Positions 25,400 to 35,825 of a DNA stretch of 64,000 nucleotides are shown here, piece by piece. The notes below the pieces were generated by a model, which ran no database searches, was not told the DNA's origin, and saw only the letters and a list, made by a program, of their open reading frames with translations. Position 1 is the stretch's first letter; the number at the start of each line of letters is the position of its first letter. Where the stretch lies: the NCBI RefSeq assembly GCF_921293095.1, contig NC_060259.1, forward strand, positions 41,955,812 to 42,019,811. The letters run 5' to 3'. The DNA is from Ischnura elegans. Lineage: Eukaryota > Arthropoda > Insecta > Odonata > Coenagrionidae. The position numbers were made by a program, and so were the translations under genes.

Positions 25400-27180
25400 G
25401 GCGAGGTTCAAAGGTAATTTTAAATCAGCATTCACTAGGGAAGGAGAGCTGACACAATATTGTGTGTGAGAGTTTGTGTGTGCATAAGGAAGCATGAATG
25501 GACTCAGGTGTAAAGTGTTCCCCCCTTCCTCCCACGATTCCCCCCGCTTCCCGATTTCGGGTTTTTTCCGTGTTGCCCGTGACCAGTGAATAGGGGATGA
25601 TGTAATCTGCAACCCCACCCTCTATAAACTCAGAGCATGCTTCGGCAACCCCCCCACCCAATGTTGACGATTCGAAGAAAATCTGCCTCTTTCCGGGTTT
25701 CCCCCACCTGCCTCAATCCCAGAAAACCAACCCTCTCTGGGTTATAAAACCTGAGCGTATTCCAGCTTGGAAGAACACATCATTCCCAGCCTTGTATTGC
25801 TGCCGAAGGCCCTGCCAGTCAGCTAAGACACATCCTACTTATTATGTGGAGGAGAGGCAGAGAAAGGAACGAAACATGGAGGTCAGACTGAGAGGTGAAG
25901 AGTGGCAAAGTAGAGGAAACAGGAAAACAGACGATAGATTTCCCGCGTCCAGAGGAAGAAAGTCACCCCACGACATCCAGATTTAAATATTCTCTCAGCC
26001 CAACGCGAATGAAGACACATCGACCCCAACAGGAGCCAGCCAAGGAGGTCATCCCCATGACTGATAGCCGGAGAGCCGATAAGTAAAACTGTCATCCCCC
26101 AAGTTAAGAAGATTCACGAAGAAATCCCATTTTCCCCATTCAAGAAGAGAAGAACCGTGAAGAAGACCCATTGCCCCATAAGAATAGGGTGGTTTCCTAT
26201 TATTTTTTTATTGCCTAAATGGAAAGATTATTACTCCTGGAGTACGTATTTCACGCTTTTAGATTTTTAAATGACGATATCTATTTTTCGCGATCAGATG
26301 AAAAGTGAACATTTTCAAGCACGCGAAAACGCGATGCGTAAGTATGAATGCCAGGAAATCTCTCTGTACGACGTATTTCTGGTTCCCGCTGCCGCCCTGT
26401 GAGGTGACCTTGAGGCGAGGCTTAGCGCTGATACGACGCAGGCTGCTAGAGGGCAGCTGAGTACCCTGCTGGCTGGTAGCGCTTGGCTTAAATAAGGATT
26501 ATTAATACCTTATCAAATGAAGAAAACTTTCCGACCCTAGCCAGTTTTAACAAGTGATTATTGAGACGTGTTTCCCTGAGTTCTGCGCCTCATGCATGCA
26601 TTGGTAATCTCAGACGATGTAAAACTCCTATCTACTCGTATAGAAACTAGGTCCCTGTGATGTCAAGTGGAGTGGAATCGTATGGGCGCCAATCTGTCCC
26701 TTTTCAAATGAGGATAAAATTGGACCATTGCCATTCGTCTAAACCGGTATTTCTAAAACGAAATAATTTGTATGTTATGAATACACTAATGGTGGGTAAC
26801 GAATCGCTATCAATGCCTTTCGTTTTCTTTGATGAAGGAAACTACCCTATCGTCCCTTGCATTTTTTAAAAATTCATTTTGCCCTTCCATTGCCCGTGAA
26901 TGTGTGAATATTTTTAGTATTTAGGACAGAGTATCTAGGAATAGTATTGGCGTTTTCATTTCAATTACTTCTGCATTCAAGCCAGCTATTCACAAGAAGA
27001 GAAGATTCTTGTTTATTTTTTTGTATTATAATTGTCATTTGTTTTGGGTAGATCTAACTAATTTAGTTCTTTTTTCACTGGTCAGTAGTGTGCTTTACAG
27101 TAAAGAAAAACGGTCAATTTCATGTGTTTCAGTGTATTTTTCCTTGCTGACTTTTGCATTAAATGTTTTGTTGAATTTGT
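25400..27180 (+). mobile_element. Possible solo LTR, interrupted
   Basis: A CT-rich block at 25500-25740 leads to a good TATA box (TTATAAAA, 25742-25749). About 25-30 bases downstream an initiator-like CCAGCTTGG follows. A GA-rich leader-like stretch continues to 26185, where the AGGG...CCCT element is inserted. The TATA, leader and composition suggest an LTR promoter, but I found neither TG...CA ends nor a target duplication. An ordinary promoter is an alternative. Confidence 0.3.
26186..26848 (-). mobile_element. AGGG...CCCT element (AT duplication), copy A
   Basis: 663-bp non-autonomous element with ends AGGGTGGTTTCCT and AGGGTAGTTTCCT (read inward), flanked by AT on each side (26184-26185, 26849-26850). 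It is homologous end to end with the copies at 28182 and 32135 but inverted. It includes the shared AAATCTAAAAGCGYGAAAT and TTTCGCG blocks. The 2-bp AT target suggests the ISL2EU superfamily; assignment is by structure only. Confidence 0.75.
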
Positions 27181-27480
27181 ATGTGTAGCAAGCCTTCATT
27201 CTTTTGTGCATGCCAGCAAGCAATCAGCAAAGAAACCCACCCCACACCCACTTTCCCCCCTCTTTCTTCCTTCCCCTTCCCTTTCTCCCAACCCATGACC
27301 TGTCCATCCTGGACGAACCCTCCTACAGTCCCAACCCCCCAACACATTATAATATCTACTCATGAAGATTTATGCAATCTTGGCCTATTAGTATGAAAAA
27401 AACCTTCTTCCCCTTAGCACGTGCAAAATAACTCCTTATACTTGCTGTCCAAGCGGACACTACTGGTGTATTGATAGAGG

Positions 27481-27593
27481 CAGGGCTGGGAAAAATACAA
27501 GCTGAGGAGTATTTGAAATACGAAATAGAAAATACTAATGTATTTAAAATACGTATTTTAAAATATTTATATTTGAAATACTGCTCAGCCCTG
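27481..27593. mobile_element. Short hAT-like MITE
   Basis: 113 bp bounded by CAGGGCTGGG and CAGCCCTG, filled with AAATAC/GTATTT-type near-palindromic sequence. Ends are hAT-like (CAGGG). No 8-bp duplication is preserved. Confidence 0.5.
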
Positions 27594-27958
27594 ACCCCCT
27601 ATTTTAAGTGGTACCCCCTTGCAATAGAAATTATACCTAAAAACCTTAGAAGCAGCCTAAAGAATTCCTAAGCTGCAAAATGTAACACTGCTAGATTCTC
27701 AAGCCACCAAGAACAAAAAAAAATACGCTAAAACATCAGTACACCACAGTCTCTGAACAGAACCTCTTAACTTCCTTCCTGGATACTGGATGAATACCCC
27801 TAACATTGGACATGTCGGTATATTAGAGATACATTGGAACATTGAAATACTGTAAGCTTGTATCCTTTTCCAACATTTTCCTCCATGGTTTTATTTTTTT
27901 GAAGCCCATATTAATGACGACTAAAAGACAGAAAATGGGAAGTTATCTCAAGATAAAG

Positions 27959-28912
27959 TGTGGTGGTGTTTGGAGGAGGCGACCGACAACTAAGGTCATT
28001 TGTGCCATGAGGGAAGGGTAGGTAAGGAAGGGTGGAGAGAAACTCGGTGTTGGCGTTAGCCTGCTCTTAACGAAAGGCACCAAAGGGACCATGGCATAAT
28101 GTCCAATCTGAGGGACAGAGCGTTGCGCTTGAAATGTCCCCCACACGACATTCAAGCAGAGATTGGGCAGCCTCTGCAAATAGGGTAGTTTCCTTCATCA
28201 AAGAAAACGAAAGGCATTGATTGCGATTCGTTACCCACCATTAGTGTATTCGTAACACACAAATTATTTGGTTTTTGAAATACCGGTTTAGACGAATGGC
28301 AAGGGTCAAACTTTATCCTCATTTGAAAAGGGCCAGATTGGCGCCCATGCGATTCCACTCCGCGTGACGTCACAGGGACCTAGTTTCTACACGAGAGGAT
28401 AGGAGTTATACATCGTCTGAGGTTACCAATGCATGCATGGGGCACAGAGCTCAGGGAAACATGTCTTAATAATCACCTATTAAAACTGGCTAAGGTCGGA
28501 AAGTTTTCTTCGTTTGATAAGGTATTAATAAACCTTTTTTAAGCCAAGCGCTACCATTCAGCAAGGTACTCAGCTATCCGCTAGCATCCTGCGTCCTATC
28601 AGCGCTGAGAGCCTCGATCAAGGTCACTTCACAAGGAGAGAGGGGGAACCAGAAATGCGTCGCACGGACTTTCCTACTTACGCGTCACGTTTTCGCGCGC
28701 TTGAAATTTTTCACTTTTCATTTAATCGCGAAAAATAGATATTGTCATTTAAAAATCTAAAAGCGCGAAATACGCACTCCAGGAGTAATAATCTTTCGAT
28801 TTAGGCAATAAAAAAATAATAGGAAACCACCCTATTCTCTGCCACCGCCGGGATTTGAACCCAAGCCCACTAGGTGGGAAGTCAGCACTCTAGCCACCAC
28901 ACAAACCCCATC
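27959..28912 (-). mobile_element. tRNA-derived SINE, copy 2 (split)
   Basis: Same family as 3262-3550 and 33442-33748. Body at 27959-28181 and tRNA-like head at 28834-28912, separated by the AGGG...CCCT element. The B-box GGGATTTGAACCC (plus-strand view) is intact. No target duplication is visible, so this is the oldest or least precise of the three copies. Confidence 0.8.
28182..28833 (+). mobile_element. AGGG...CCCT element (AT duplication), copy B, inside a SINE
   Basis: 652 bp, AT at 28180-28181 and 28834-28835. It splits a tRNA-SINE: left half 27959-28181, right half 28834-28912. Comparison with the intact SINE copies gives the exact empty site (AAATTCTCTG), so the 2-bp duplication is demonstrated, not guessed. 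Confidence 0.85.
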
Positions 28913-29053
28913 CCCTCCTGTTGAGGCCCAAGCTCTGCACACAAAATGCAGAGAGTGAAAGAGAGGCATACCAAAAATAACAAATATGTATGTACTTCCA
29001 AAATTGGCTTAACAAATTAGAAATAAACATCTTTTATTATACATTTTACTTAC

Positions 29054-29163
29054 CCCAGGAGCATATTCCACCGGCTCCATGCCCCTGCAATCAAACTTAA
29101 TTATAGTTGAGAATGCTGGCGGCTCACTTGCTACATATGCTTGCTCACTCTTGGGCATAACCA
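29054..29163 (-). CDS. CZIB: CXXC zinc-binding protein CZIB, middle exon
   Basis: Encodes VMPKSEQAYVASEPPAFSTI followed by IKFDCRGMEPVEYAPG. The FDCRGMEPVEY block corresponds to FECRGLEPVDF in the vertebrate protein and is the most diagnostic piece of the family. The acceptor is ATTTCAG and the donor is GTAAGT. 110 bases = two bases plus 36 codons, which joins in frame to the neighbouring exons. Confidence 0.93.
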
Positions 29164-29589
29164 CTGAAATAAAACACATTCATAAAATTAAGAATGCACC
29201 AACAGCATTGGTCACCATTCAGCCAAATGGCCAAATTTCACAGTCATTTAGTACTATAACAGCCAACACAGGTCATCGGCTATCCAAAATTTCCAGTATA
29301 GTATCCTGTGATTCAAGGATACACACACGTAACATGGAGCCACTGTCCCAGAAGGAAGGATCCAGTGGTGATCCAAATCAAGTACATATACACAGGGGAT
29401 AGCAGCAAGACGAACACCTGGTTATGCATGGAAAGCATAAGATTCTGAGGTAATGAAGGATAGAGCTGGGGTACATATACATATCATATGAGACCCAGAT
29501 ATCATATGAGATCGGAAATGCACTACTAACAGACCGAAGCTCAACTATGCGAAGCCAACTGGTACGACGGCTTCGATTCTAGCTGTTAA

Positions 29590-30296
29590 ATTTAAGTATA
29601 CCGGGACTAGCCACGGTGATAACTTTACGGGAGTCACCCGCAATGCACAATTGTGCGAAAAATCCACAGAGAAAAAAATCATTCGCCTTGACTGGGATTC
29701 GAACCCGGATCCCTCTATTTCCGGCCGAGTGCTTTAGCCAGTTAAGCTACCGAGGCGTCATTCTTCCCTGTGAAATGCGCACAATTTGGACTGCTCGTCG
29801 CATAATATGCTCGGCAGTCCATACCACCATGTCCGGTATAGTCCACAAATTTCCACAGGGAAGAATGACGCCTCGGTAGCTTAACTGGCTAAAGCACTCG
29901 GCCGGAAATCGAGGGATCCGGGTTCGAATCCCGGTCAAGGCGAATGATTTTTTCTCTGTGGATTTTTCGCACAATTGTGCATTGCGGGTGACTCCCGTAA
30001 AGTTATCACCGTGGCTAGTCCCGGTATACTTAAATTCGTCAAGAGAGAACACCCCTTGTGTTCAAAGTTCGGGCTTTACTCTCCGGCTGTGGTGCCATGC
30101 GCACGATTTGGACTGGTCGTCGCATAATATGCTCGGCAGTCCATACCACCATGTCCGGTATAGTCCACAAATTTCCACAGGGAAGAATGATGCCTCGGTA
30201 GCTTAACTGGCTAAAGCACTCGGCCGGAAATCGAGGGATCCGGGTTCGAATCCCGGTCAAGGCGAATGATTTTTTCTCTGTGGATTTTTCGCACAA
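29590..30296. mobile_element. Composite of three tRNA-like units with 12-bp target duplication
   Basis: 707-bp unit flanked by the perfect duplication TCTAGCTGTTAA (29578-29589, 30297-30308). Inside, arms 29591-29772 and 29854-30034 are near-perfect inverted repeats (about 182 bp; two substitutions and one indel seen). From about 29775 the right part repeats directly with an offset of 322 bases, giving a third unit. Each unit carries a 72-base tRNA-like block: 29685-29756 (-), 29870-29941 (+), 30192-30263 (+). The linker 30035-30096 is unique. Confidence 0.85.
29870..29941 (+). repeat. tRNA-like block (GGA anticodon position), not a functional tRNA
   Basis: Folds as a near-complete cloverleaf: GCCTCGG acceptor strand, D-arm GCTT/AAGC, anticodon stem CTCGG/TCGAG, T-arm CCGGG-TTCGAAT-CCCGG. 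The acceptor has one mismatch and the base before the anticodon is C where tRNAs have U. It is repeated at 30192-30263 and inverted at 29685-29756. I call it a SINE-type Pol III promoter. Confidence 0.75.
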
Positions 30297-31110
30297 TCTA
30301 GCTGTTAAGACGATGTTATTTATGATACAATAATTGGCATGGCAAACTAACCACTTCCATACCATATGCTTTTAAACAGATGTGTATTTAGAAAATAAAG
30401 AATATACTATATGAGAGCTTTCAAGTCTCCAAAATCCAATAAAAGATGAACAAGAGGTGGCCATGATGGAAAATAAGAACCAAATTTACACGGTTTGTCT
30501 TATGCATTAAAAAAATCTTTCAATCACCAAACTCCCACACTAAGCTATTCATAAAGAAACATGGATATCTCGAAATGGAGCCACCACATACCAAATAGAC
30601 TATATATTAATTGATAATAGAAGGGTAAAGTCATTGTCTCCTAACCCAGTGGTCATATCTTATGTCCCTCTATAAGTCAAATAGCTCTGCTCTTGGCAAT
30701 GCAAGTGGCAACTTTTGAGAAACCATTTAAATGCACCATGGGTGACCAGTGACTAGCATGAGAATTCTCAATTGTAGTACTTTTGGAATAAATACCAGCA
30801 CAGCAAACAAATCACAAGAGACAATATGATATGCATGGGTTCACAAACAACCCTATGACATGGTCAGATCTCTTTACACCACAGAAAAAAACAGGAAATC
30901 AATTAGTCTAAGTATAGTAAAATTTATGATATAAATCTGTTAAATATAAAATATCATGATTTGAAGATTTTGAAATTAAGGAATTTCTCTGCTAAATTCA
31001 TTGAACTGTTTCACTGACACTGAATTTAAATATGATGAAGAATAGAAAACTTAAAGCAGACATATTTCCTGTAGTAATGCAATAACAAAATCTTGAATTA
31101 ATGTACTTAC

Positions 31111-31243
31111 ATACAGATCGGACACGGCCACAAAAATGGCATTTAGATGCCAAATTAGCCTTCCCTCTACCAACATCAGTCTCCTCATCCGCATTAAACT
31201 CCATATATTGTGCGCTCATCTCATGGCAAGAGCTGCAAGCAAA
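31111..31243 (-). CDS. CZIB: CXXC zinc-binding protein CZIB, exon with both CXXC motifs
   Basis: Carries the two zinc-ligand pairs that name the family: CSSC near its start and CHFC about 30 residues later. Between them is a GRGKANLASK stretch equivalent to the GGRGSA..VQK loop of the human protein. The acceptor is TTCTAG (phase 0) and the donor is GTAAGT (phase 1). The three exons give 127 residues against ~160 for the full family. The missing ~30 residues (start codon to the conserved FRW..K strand) must be on one or more upstream exons, which I could not find between 31.3 kb and the right edge. Confidence 0.92.
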
Positions 31244-31300
31244 CTAGAAGGGATTGAAAATAGATAACATTAAAAATAAAGCCTTACCTATTTTACACGA

Positions 31301-31609
31301 TGCACAAAGGTTAAGAAAGGACTTCGCTGTTTCACAAAATAAAATATATTTGCGATCGGTTTCGATACAGCGTATCATCATCTGGCAATTACAAGTATCA
31401 GTACATAGAATTTATACCCTTGATAGGTAAACCCTTATATCCTTCAAGGGTATAAATTCTATGTACTGATACTTGTAATTGCCAGATGATGATACGCTGT
31501 ATCGAAACCGGTCGCAAATATATTTTATTTTGTGAAACAGCAAAGTCCTTTCTTAACCTTTGTGCATCATGAAGGAGTTTCACCATGTTACGCCAACCAC
31601 CATCGCATT
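31301..31609 (+). mobile_element. Penelope-like element remnant with 122-124 bp inverted repeats
   Basis: A 309-bp insertion bounded by the duplication TATTTTACACGA (31289-31300, 31610-31621). Arms 31299-31422 and 31445-31568 are almost perfect inverted repeats around a 22-base loop; a 41-base tail follows the right arm. Each arm holds a hammerhead-like motif (plus strand 31483-31515; minus strand 31384-31352). No coding part remains. Inverted pLTR-like repeats with hammerhead motifs and 10-15 bp duplications are typical of Penelope-like elements. Confidence 0.7.
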
Positions 31610-32134
31610 TATTTTACACGAGTCAGCTCCTCCAATGATGAGCGGTTATATTTAATTTTAGCCACCAGCCAATCTTTGAGTGACCAAGGAGCATTGCAGG
31701 AAGTGCTCCTATTATCCTTGCATATTAAGTATTATCCTTGCATTTCAATCACCCTGCTTTCTCAAGAGCTCAATTTTTTGGAGCCATCACAACCTGGGCC
31801 AGCAACCAGTACACTTCATGTCCCATGCAACACCATTTACTAATGAAATTAAATCATAAAACTATAAGCAGAAAATCATGCAACTAATATATAGAGGGTT
31901 GATACATGCTAAATCGTTATGAATTTATTCACAGGTAAGGAAAGAGCTCACTCAAGATTAAGCCACAGGCACATGAAAGGCAATTTTCAGGGCAGGGGGG
32001 ATCAGTTCCTTCCTCTGTTTCATTATGGAGCGAGGATTTTTGTTTAATAGTGCCCTAAGGCTTCACTTGGATTTTAAATGGAACTCTTCAATCAGCAGTA
32101 GAACAGTCAACCCACTAGGTCAGGGGTGGGCAAT

Positions 32135-32797
32135 AGGGTAGTTTCCTTCATCAAAGAAAACGAAAGGCATTGATTGCGATTCGTTACCCACCATTAGTGT
32201 ATTCATAATACTAAAATTATTTGGTTTTTGAAATACCGGTTTAGACGAATGGCAAGGGTCAAATTTTATCCTCATTTGAAAAAGGCCAGATTGGCGCCCA
32301 TGCGATTCCACTCCACATGACGTCACAGGGACCTAGTTTCTACACGAGAGGATAGGAGTTATACATCGTCTGAGGTTACCAATGCATGCATGGGGCACAG
32401 AGCTCAGGGAAACATGTCTTAATAATCACCTATTAAAACTGGCTAAGGTCGGAAAGTTTTCTTCGTTTGATAAGGTATTAATAAACCTTTTTTAAGCCAA
32501 GCGCTACCATTCAGCAAGGTACTCAGCTACCCAATAGCAGCCTGCGACGTATCAGCGCTAAGCCTCGCCTCAAGGTCACCTCACCAGGCGGGAGGGGGAA
32601 CCAGAAATACCACGTACGGAGATATTTCCCGGCATTCATACTTAAGCGTCGCGTTTTCGCGCGCTTGAAAATTTTCACTTTTCATTTAATCGCGAAAAAT
32701 AGATATTGTCATTTAAAAATCTAAAAGCGTGAAATACGTACTTCAGGAGTAATAATCTTTCGATTAAGGCAATAAAAAAATAATAGGAAACCACCCT
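32135..32797 (+). mobile_element. AGGG...CCCT element (AT duplication), copy C, inside a hAT MITE
   Basis: 663 bp, AT at 32133-32134 and 32798-32799, about 95% identical by eye to copy B over their shared left 200 bases. It is inserted 14 bases inside the left end of the hAT MITE 32121-33376. Confidence 0.82.
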
Positions 32798-32971
32798 ATT
32801 GTTTGGGCTCAAGGGCCACTTAGTATGAGCGAAGGTTATCCAAGGGCCGCAACATTTACAATGATTTCAACATTATATTTAATTTCAGAAAAGAAATATA
32901 AATTTTATAATAGAAATTAAACAATAGTGGTAATTCTATTTAACTTATTTACATATTTGGTTAACTAAGTG

Positions 32972-33230
32972 GTGCCGACTCCATGGGGACTGGGGGGGCC
33001 CAAGCCCCCTCAAAAGTTGGTTATTGTGTGAGGAAAAAATGTGTCAGGCTTGTCGATTTTCCCCGGAGTGTACAGATATCGAGATTCAAGTTATCAAGGT
33101 TCTAATGTTGATCATACAGCTCTTCTAAAATGCTTAAAAAACTTTTAACTCATTACTTATAAAATTTCCGTGGGCAAGATTCCCGGTTGGGGCCCACCCA
33201 ATATTTTTTGTAAGTTGGCACAACTGGGTT
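32972..33230. mobile_element. TGCCGACTCCATGGGG-type MITE, copy 1
   Basis: Starts TGGTGCCGACTCCATGGGG and ends in a GGGCCCACCCAATATTTTTT stretch. An inverted copy is at about 43698-43945. The shared core includes GATTTTCCCCGG and the ATGTTGATY/AATCAACAT block. Boundaries are approximate. Confidence 0.55.
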
Positions 33231-33441
33231 AACTGTATATTAGTTAGATTTTTAGCTGCTAGCACATTTAATTACACAATCAATTTAATGAGGCATGAGT
33301 ACCCAATCACATTTTTTTAAAATTCTGTGTCCCACCATCACAAACACTGTGGCGGGCCACAATTTGCCCACCTCTGCACTAGGTCATCACCCTCCTGAGT
33401 AAGGAGTGCAGAAACAGAAACTGGCCAAAGAGAGACTTATT

Positions 33442-33748
33442 GGTATGGTATGGTATTTGGAGGGGGCGACCGACAGCTGAGGTCATTTGCGCCATGAGGG
33501 AAGGGTGTGGAAGGAAGGGTGGAGAGAAACCCAGCATCGGCGTTAGCCTGCTCTTAACAAAAGGCGCCAAGGGGACCACAGCTTATCGTCCCATCCGACG
33601 GACGGAGTGTATCACTTGAAATGTCCTCCACACAACATTCAAGCAGGGATCGGACAGTCTCTGAAAATTCTCTGCCACTGCCAGGATTTGAACCCGAGCT
33701 CGCAGGGTGGGAAGCCAACACTAGCCACCGCACTAACCCGATCCCCCG
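33442..33748 (-). mobile_element. tRNA-derived SINE, copy 3
   Basis: 307-bp copy with a perfect 13-bp target duplication AGAGAGACTTATT (33429-33441, 33749-33761). The tail contains three ATACC-type units (plus strand GGTATGGTATGGTAT), showing that this SINE ends in a short tandem repeat rather than poly(A). Confidence 0.9.
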
Positions 33749-33894
33749 AGAGAGACTTATTACTAAGTTTTGCTGCTAACTTTTTGAAAGGATAAATACA
33801 CTATGGGGAAGGTGAAGTCACTCTGCAAAGGGGCAGGCGTGGGACAGAAAGCCGCTCACAGCTGTTTATCATTTTCGCCAGTTTATTTTTGTCA

Positions 33895-34610
33895 GTCTTG
33901 GTGGCGGCAGGGTTAAATTCTCGCCAGCTTAACTTAAGGTCGTGAGTTTGAGTTCAGTCAGGATAGGAAATTTAACCTAGGATAGGAAATTTACTCCCTC
34001 GACATGGTTATGTATGCCTTCATATTATCCATGAAGGATTTGACTTTACCTAGATATAAAGCATTTATTGTTATCATTATTATTTTCCATTTCATAAGTT
34101 CCTTCAACTCTGAATTAGACAAACTTTTTTCTAATATCCATAGTTCAAACATGGTTCTCTTCCAGGTCTTCTCCGTGCAATTCTATCCTACGCTTTTCAC
34201 ATTTAATTGAATTCCTCATATTCTCAACCATACTTCAGGCAATATACAACTTCATTTCTCAGATGACTAAATTTTCCCTCCCGTAGATTGAAGGCTTCAT
34301 GGCTCCAATGGCATTATTTTCTCCTCTCATTTCTATAAAGTCCTCTGTCGCCCATGAAACCAATATGCTCCAAACATAGTTCATACAATGCTCCAAACGA
34401 AGCTTTTAAATCAGTTTTCCTCACACATTTCAGTTACTTCAGGGCCACCTTTGACTTTTTCCACTAGTCATTTCTAATAATTAAAACATTAATTTTCCAG
34501 AGAGGGCAGGCTTATCTTCACCTCCCTGTAAGGGTAACCTGCCCAGGTGCAACTCAAACCCGCACACTGGAAGGCGAGGACTTCACCCTACTGCCGCCAA
34601 AGCCTGTAAT
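33895..34610. repeat. Convergent pair of tRNA-like SINE heads
   Basis: A plus-strand block at 33895-33960 (TTGGTGGCGGCAGGGTTAAA, then GAGTTTGAGTTC) and a minus-strand block at 34545-34610 (CTTTGGCGGCAGTAGGGTGA, then GGGTTTGAGTTGC) belong to one tRNA-like family in opposite orientation, 5' ends outward. Nothing recognisable lies between them. No target duplications were seen. Confidence 0.45.
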
Positions 34611-35159
34611 CTTACATCAGTACTCTATTATCTGTTAAGTACTACCGTTTACTCAGACTTAAACTGCAATTCATTAACAGAATTAGGTAGATGGAAGGGC
34701 AAGATAGGGTATGACAAAAAACATTCCCCAATTTCTCTTAACTTTCAAATCAAGAAATTTAAAATTTGCTGCCCACTTTTCATGAGTTAGTGATGCCAAT
34801 AGAGTTCTGGTTCATTTTCTCATACAGGTAGAATTGCTGATTGAGAGAAGAGTGTAAACAACAAAGAACCATGGGAGGCTTATGCGTGGAAGGCAGGAGT
34901 AGCTGACAATCTGTGACCAGCTAAGTAGAATTTCGTGATGCCATCCACGGGGTTGTGCCATAAGAATCATGATAAAAATAATAAAATGTAGGCACAGCAC
35001 CTTACTACTTTTTGAGTCATTAGCAAATGGATAATGCAATTGGAGTCTAATCAGGACAGGACAGACATGAAAATGGTGCAGAGATTTAACTCAAATAGCC
35101 AGATATAGTATGAATTACAATGATTGCATTATCTACATTCTTCTTCAAAATGTGATGCT

Positions 35160-35520
35160 ACAGAAGAATGATGAGGATCAAATGGATCGACCAAGTTATT
35201 AATAAGGAAGTCGTAGCAAGAGTAGGGGAGAAGAGAAGCCTCACAAAAACCTTAATAACAACCTTACAGGGCACATTTTGAGACATGATAGCCTAATGAA
35301 AACAATCATTGAGGGACAAGTGGATGGCAAGAACGGAAAAGGAAGACCTCAAACAAAATATATGGTACAAGTAGAGAAGGATGTGAAAGAGAAGAAATAC
35401 GTAGATGTGAAAAGATTAGCTGATTTGAGAATTGTGTGGAGAGCTGCATCAAACCAATCTAAAGATTGTCGACCACTGATAATGATTCCTACAGTTGCAA
35501 ACCTACCTCTTGATATGATT
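35160..35520 (+). pseudogene. LINE (RTE-like) reverse-transcriptase C-terminal fragment
   Basis: The frame from about 35161 reads RRMMRIKWIDQVINKEVVAR and later GHILRHDSLMKTIIEGQVDG, then GKNGKGRPQTKYM and VKRLADLR.VWRAASNQS. This is the downstream tail of RTE/BovB-type ORF2 proteins (the R-M-x-R-I-x-W-T/D block, GHILRHDSL, GRGRPR). Only the last ~115 residues are present and an internal frame is lost near 35260. Confidence 0.65.
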
Positions 35521-35825
35521 TGTTGTAGTTAAAACAGTTATTTATACTAGCATGCTTTTTCTTTAACAATTGCTAAATGGTATCTGTGAGACGCGGCAAG
35601 ACAAATAGCATTCCAAAATGTGACATGACTGATGGAGGGTTAAGAGGTTTCAGCCCCTCAAAATATTCCCCATACATGACCTGATCTTCCATATTATTTC
35701 TACTGTATAGATACCTTTTTCTCAACTTATACACAACCAAACTCTACAAATGATGTACCAAAATGCACAGAATTTATCAGAGAACATGCGACGGCATATC
35801 TTACTTCCTAAATATTGCTATTGTT

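Larger units (their letters stand above)
24282..29053 (-). other. CZIB intron between middle and last exons
   Basis: A 4.8 kb intron. It carries a possible LTR with TATA box (25.4-27.2 kb), two AGGG...CCCT elements, a split SINE and a short hAT-like MITE, all listed separately. No other reading frame is supported. Confidence 0.7.
29164..31110 (-). other. CZIB intron upstream of middle exon
   Basis: A 1.95 kb intron. It contains the 707-bp composite of tRNA-like units (29590-30296). The rest, 30309-31110, is plain AT-rich sequence. Confidence 0.75.
32121..33376. mobile_element. hAT-type MITE carrying two nested elements
   Basis: Ends CAGGGGTGGGCAA and CAGAGGTGGGCAAATT (read inward) are flanked by the perfect 8-bp duplication CACTAGGT (32113-32120, 33377-33384), a hAT hallmark. 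Without the two insertions (32135-32797 and about 32972-33230) the element is roughly 330 bp. The GGGCCAC/GGCGGGCCAC subterminal blocks agree with the common CAGGGGTGGGCAA hAT family. Confidence 0.85.

Noticed and set aside
29685..30263. Three tRNA-like blocks as genuine tRNA genes.
   Set aside because: An acceptor mismatch, C instead of U before the anticodon, identical flanks in all copies and their place inside a mobile unit argue for a SINE-type promoter rather than a working tRNA.
26657..32326. An open frame of about 65 codons (ending ..FVFFDEGNYPI) shared by all three AGGG...CCCT elements, which might look like a conserved small protein.
   Set aside because: Between copies B and C about nine base differences in this stretch give about six amino-acid changes, so there is no sign of protein-level constraint. 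The frame also runs into the terminal repeat. It is open because the copies are young.
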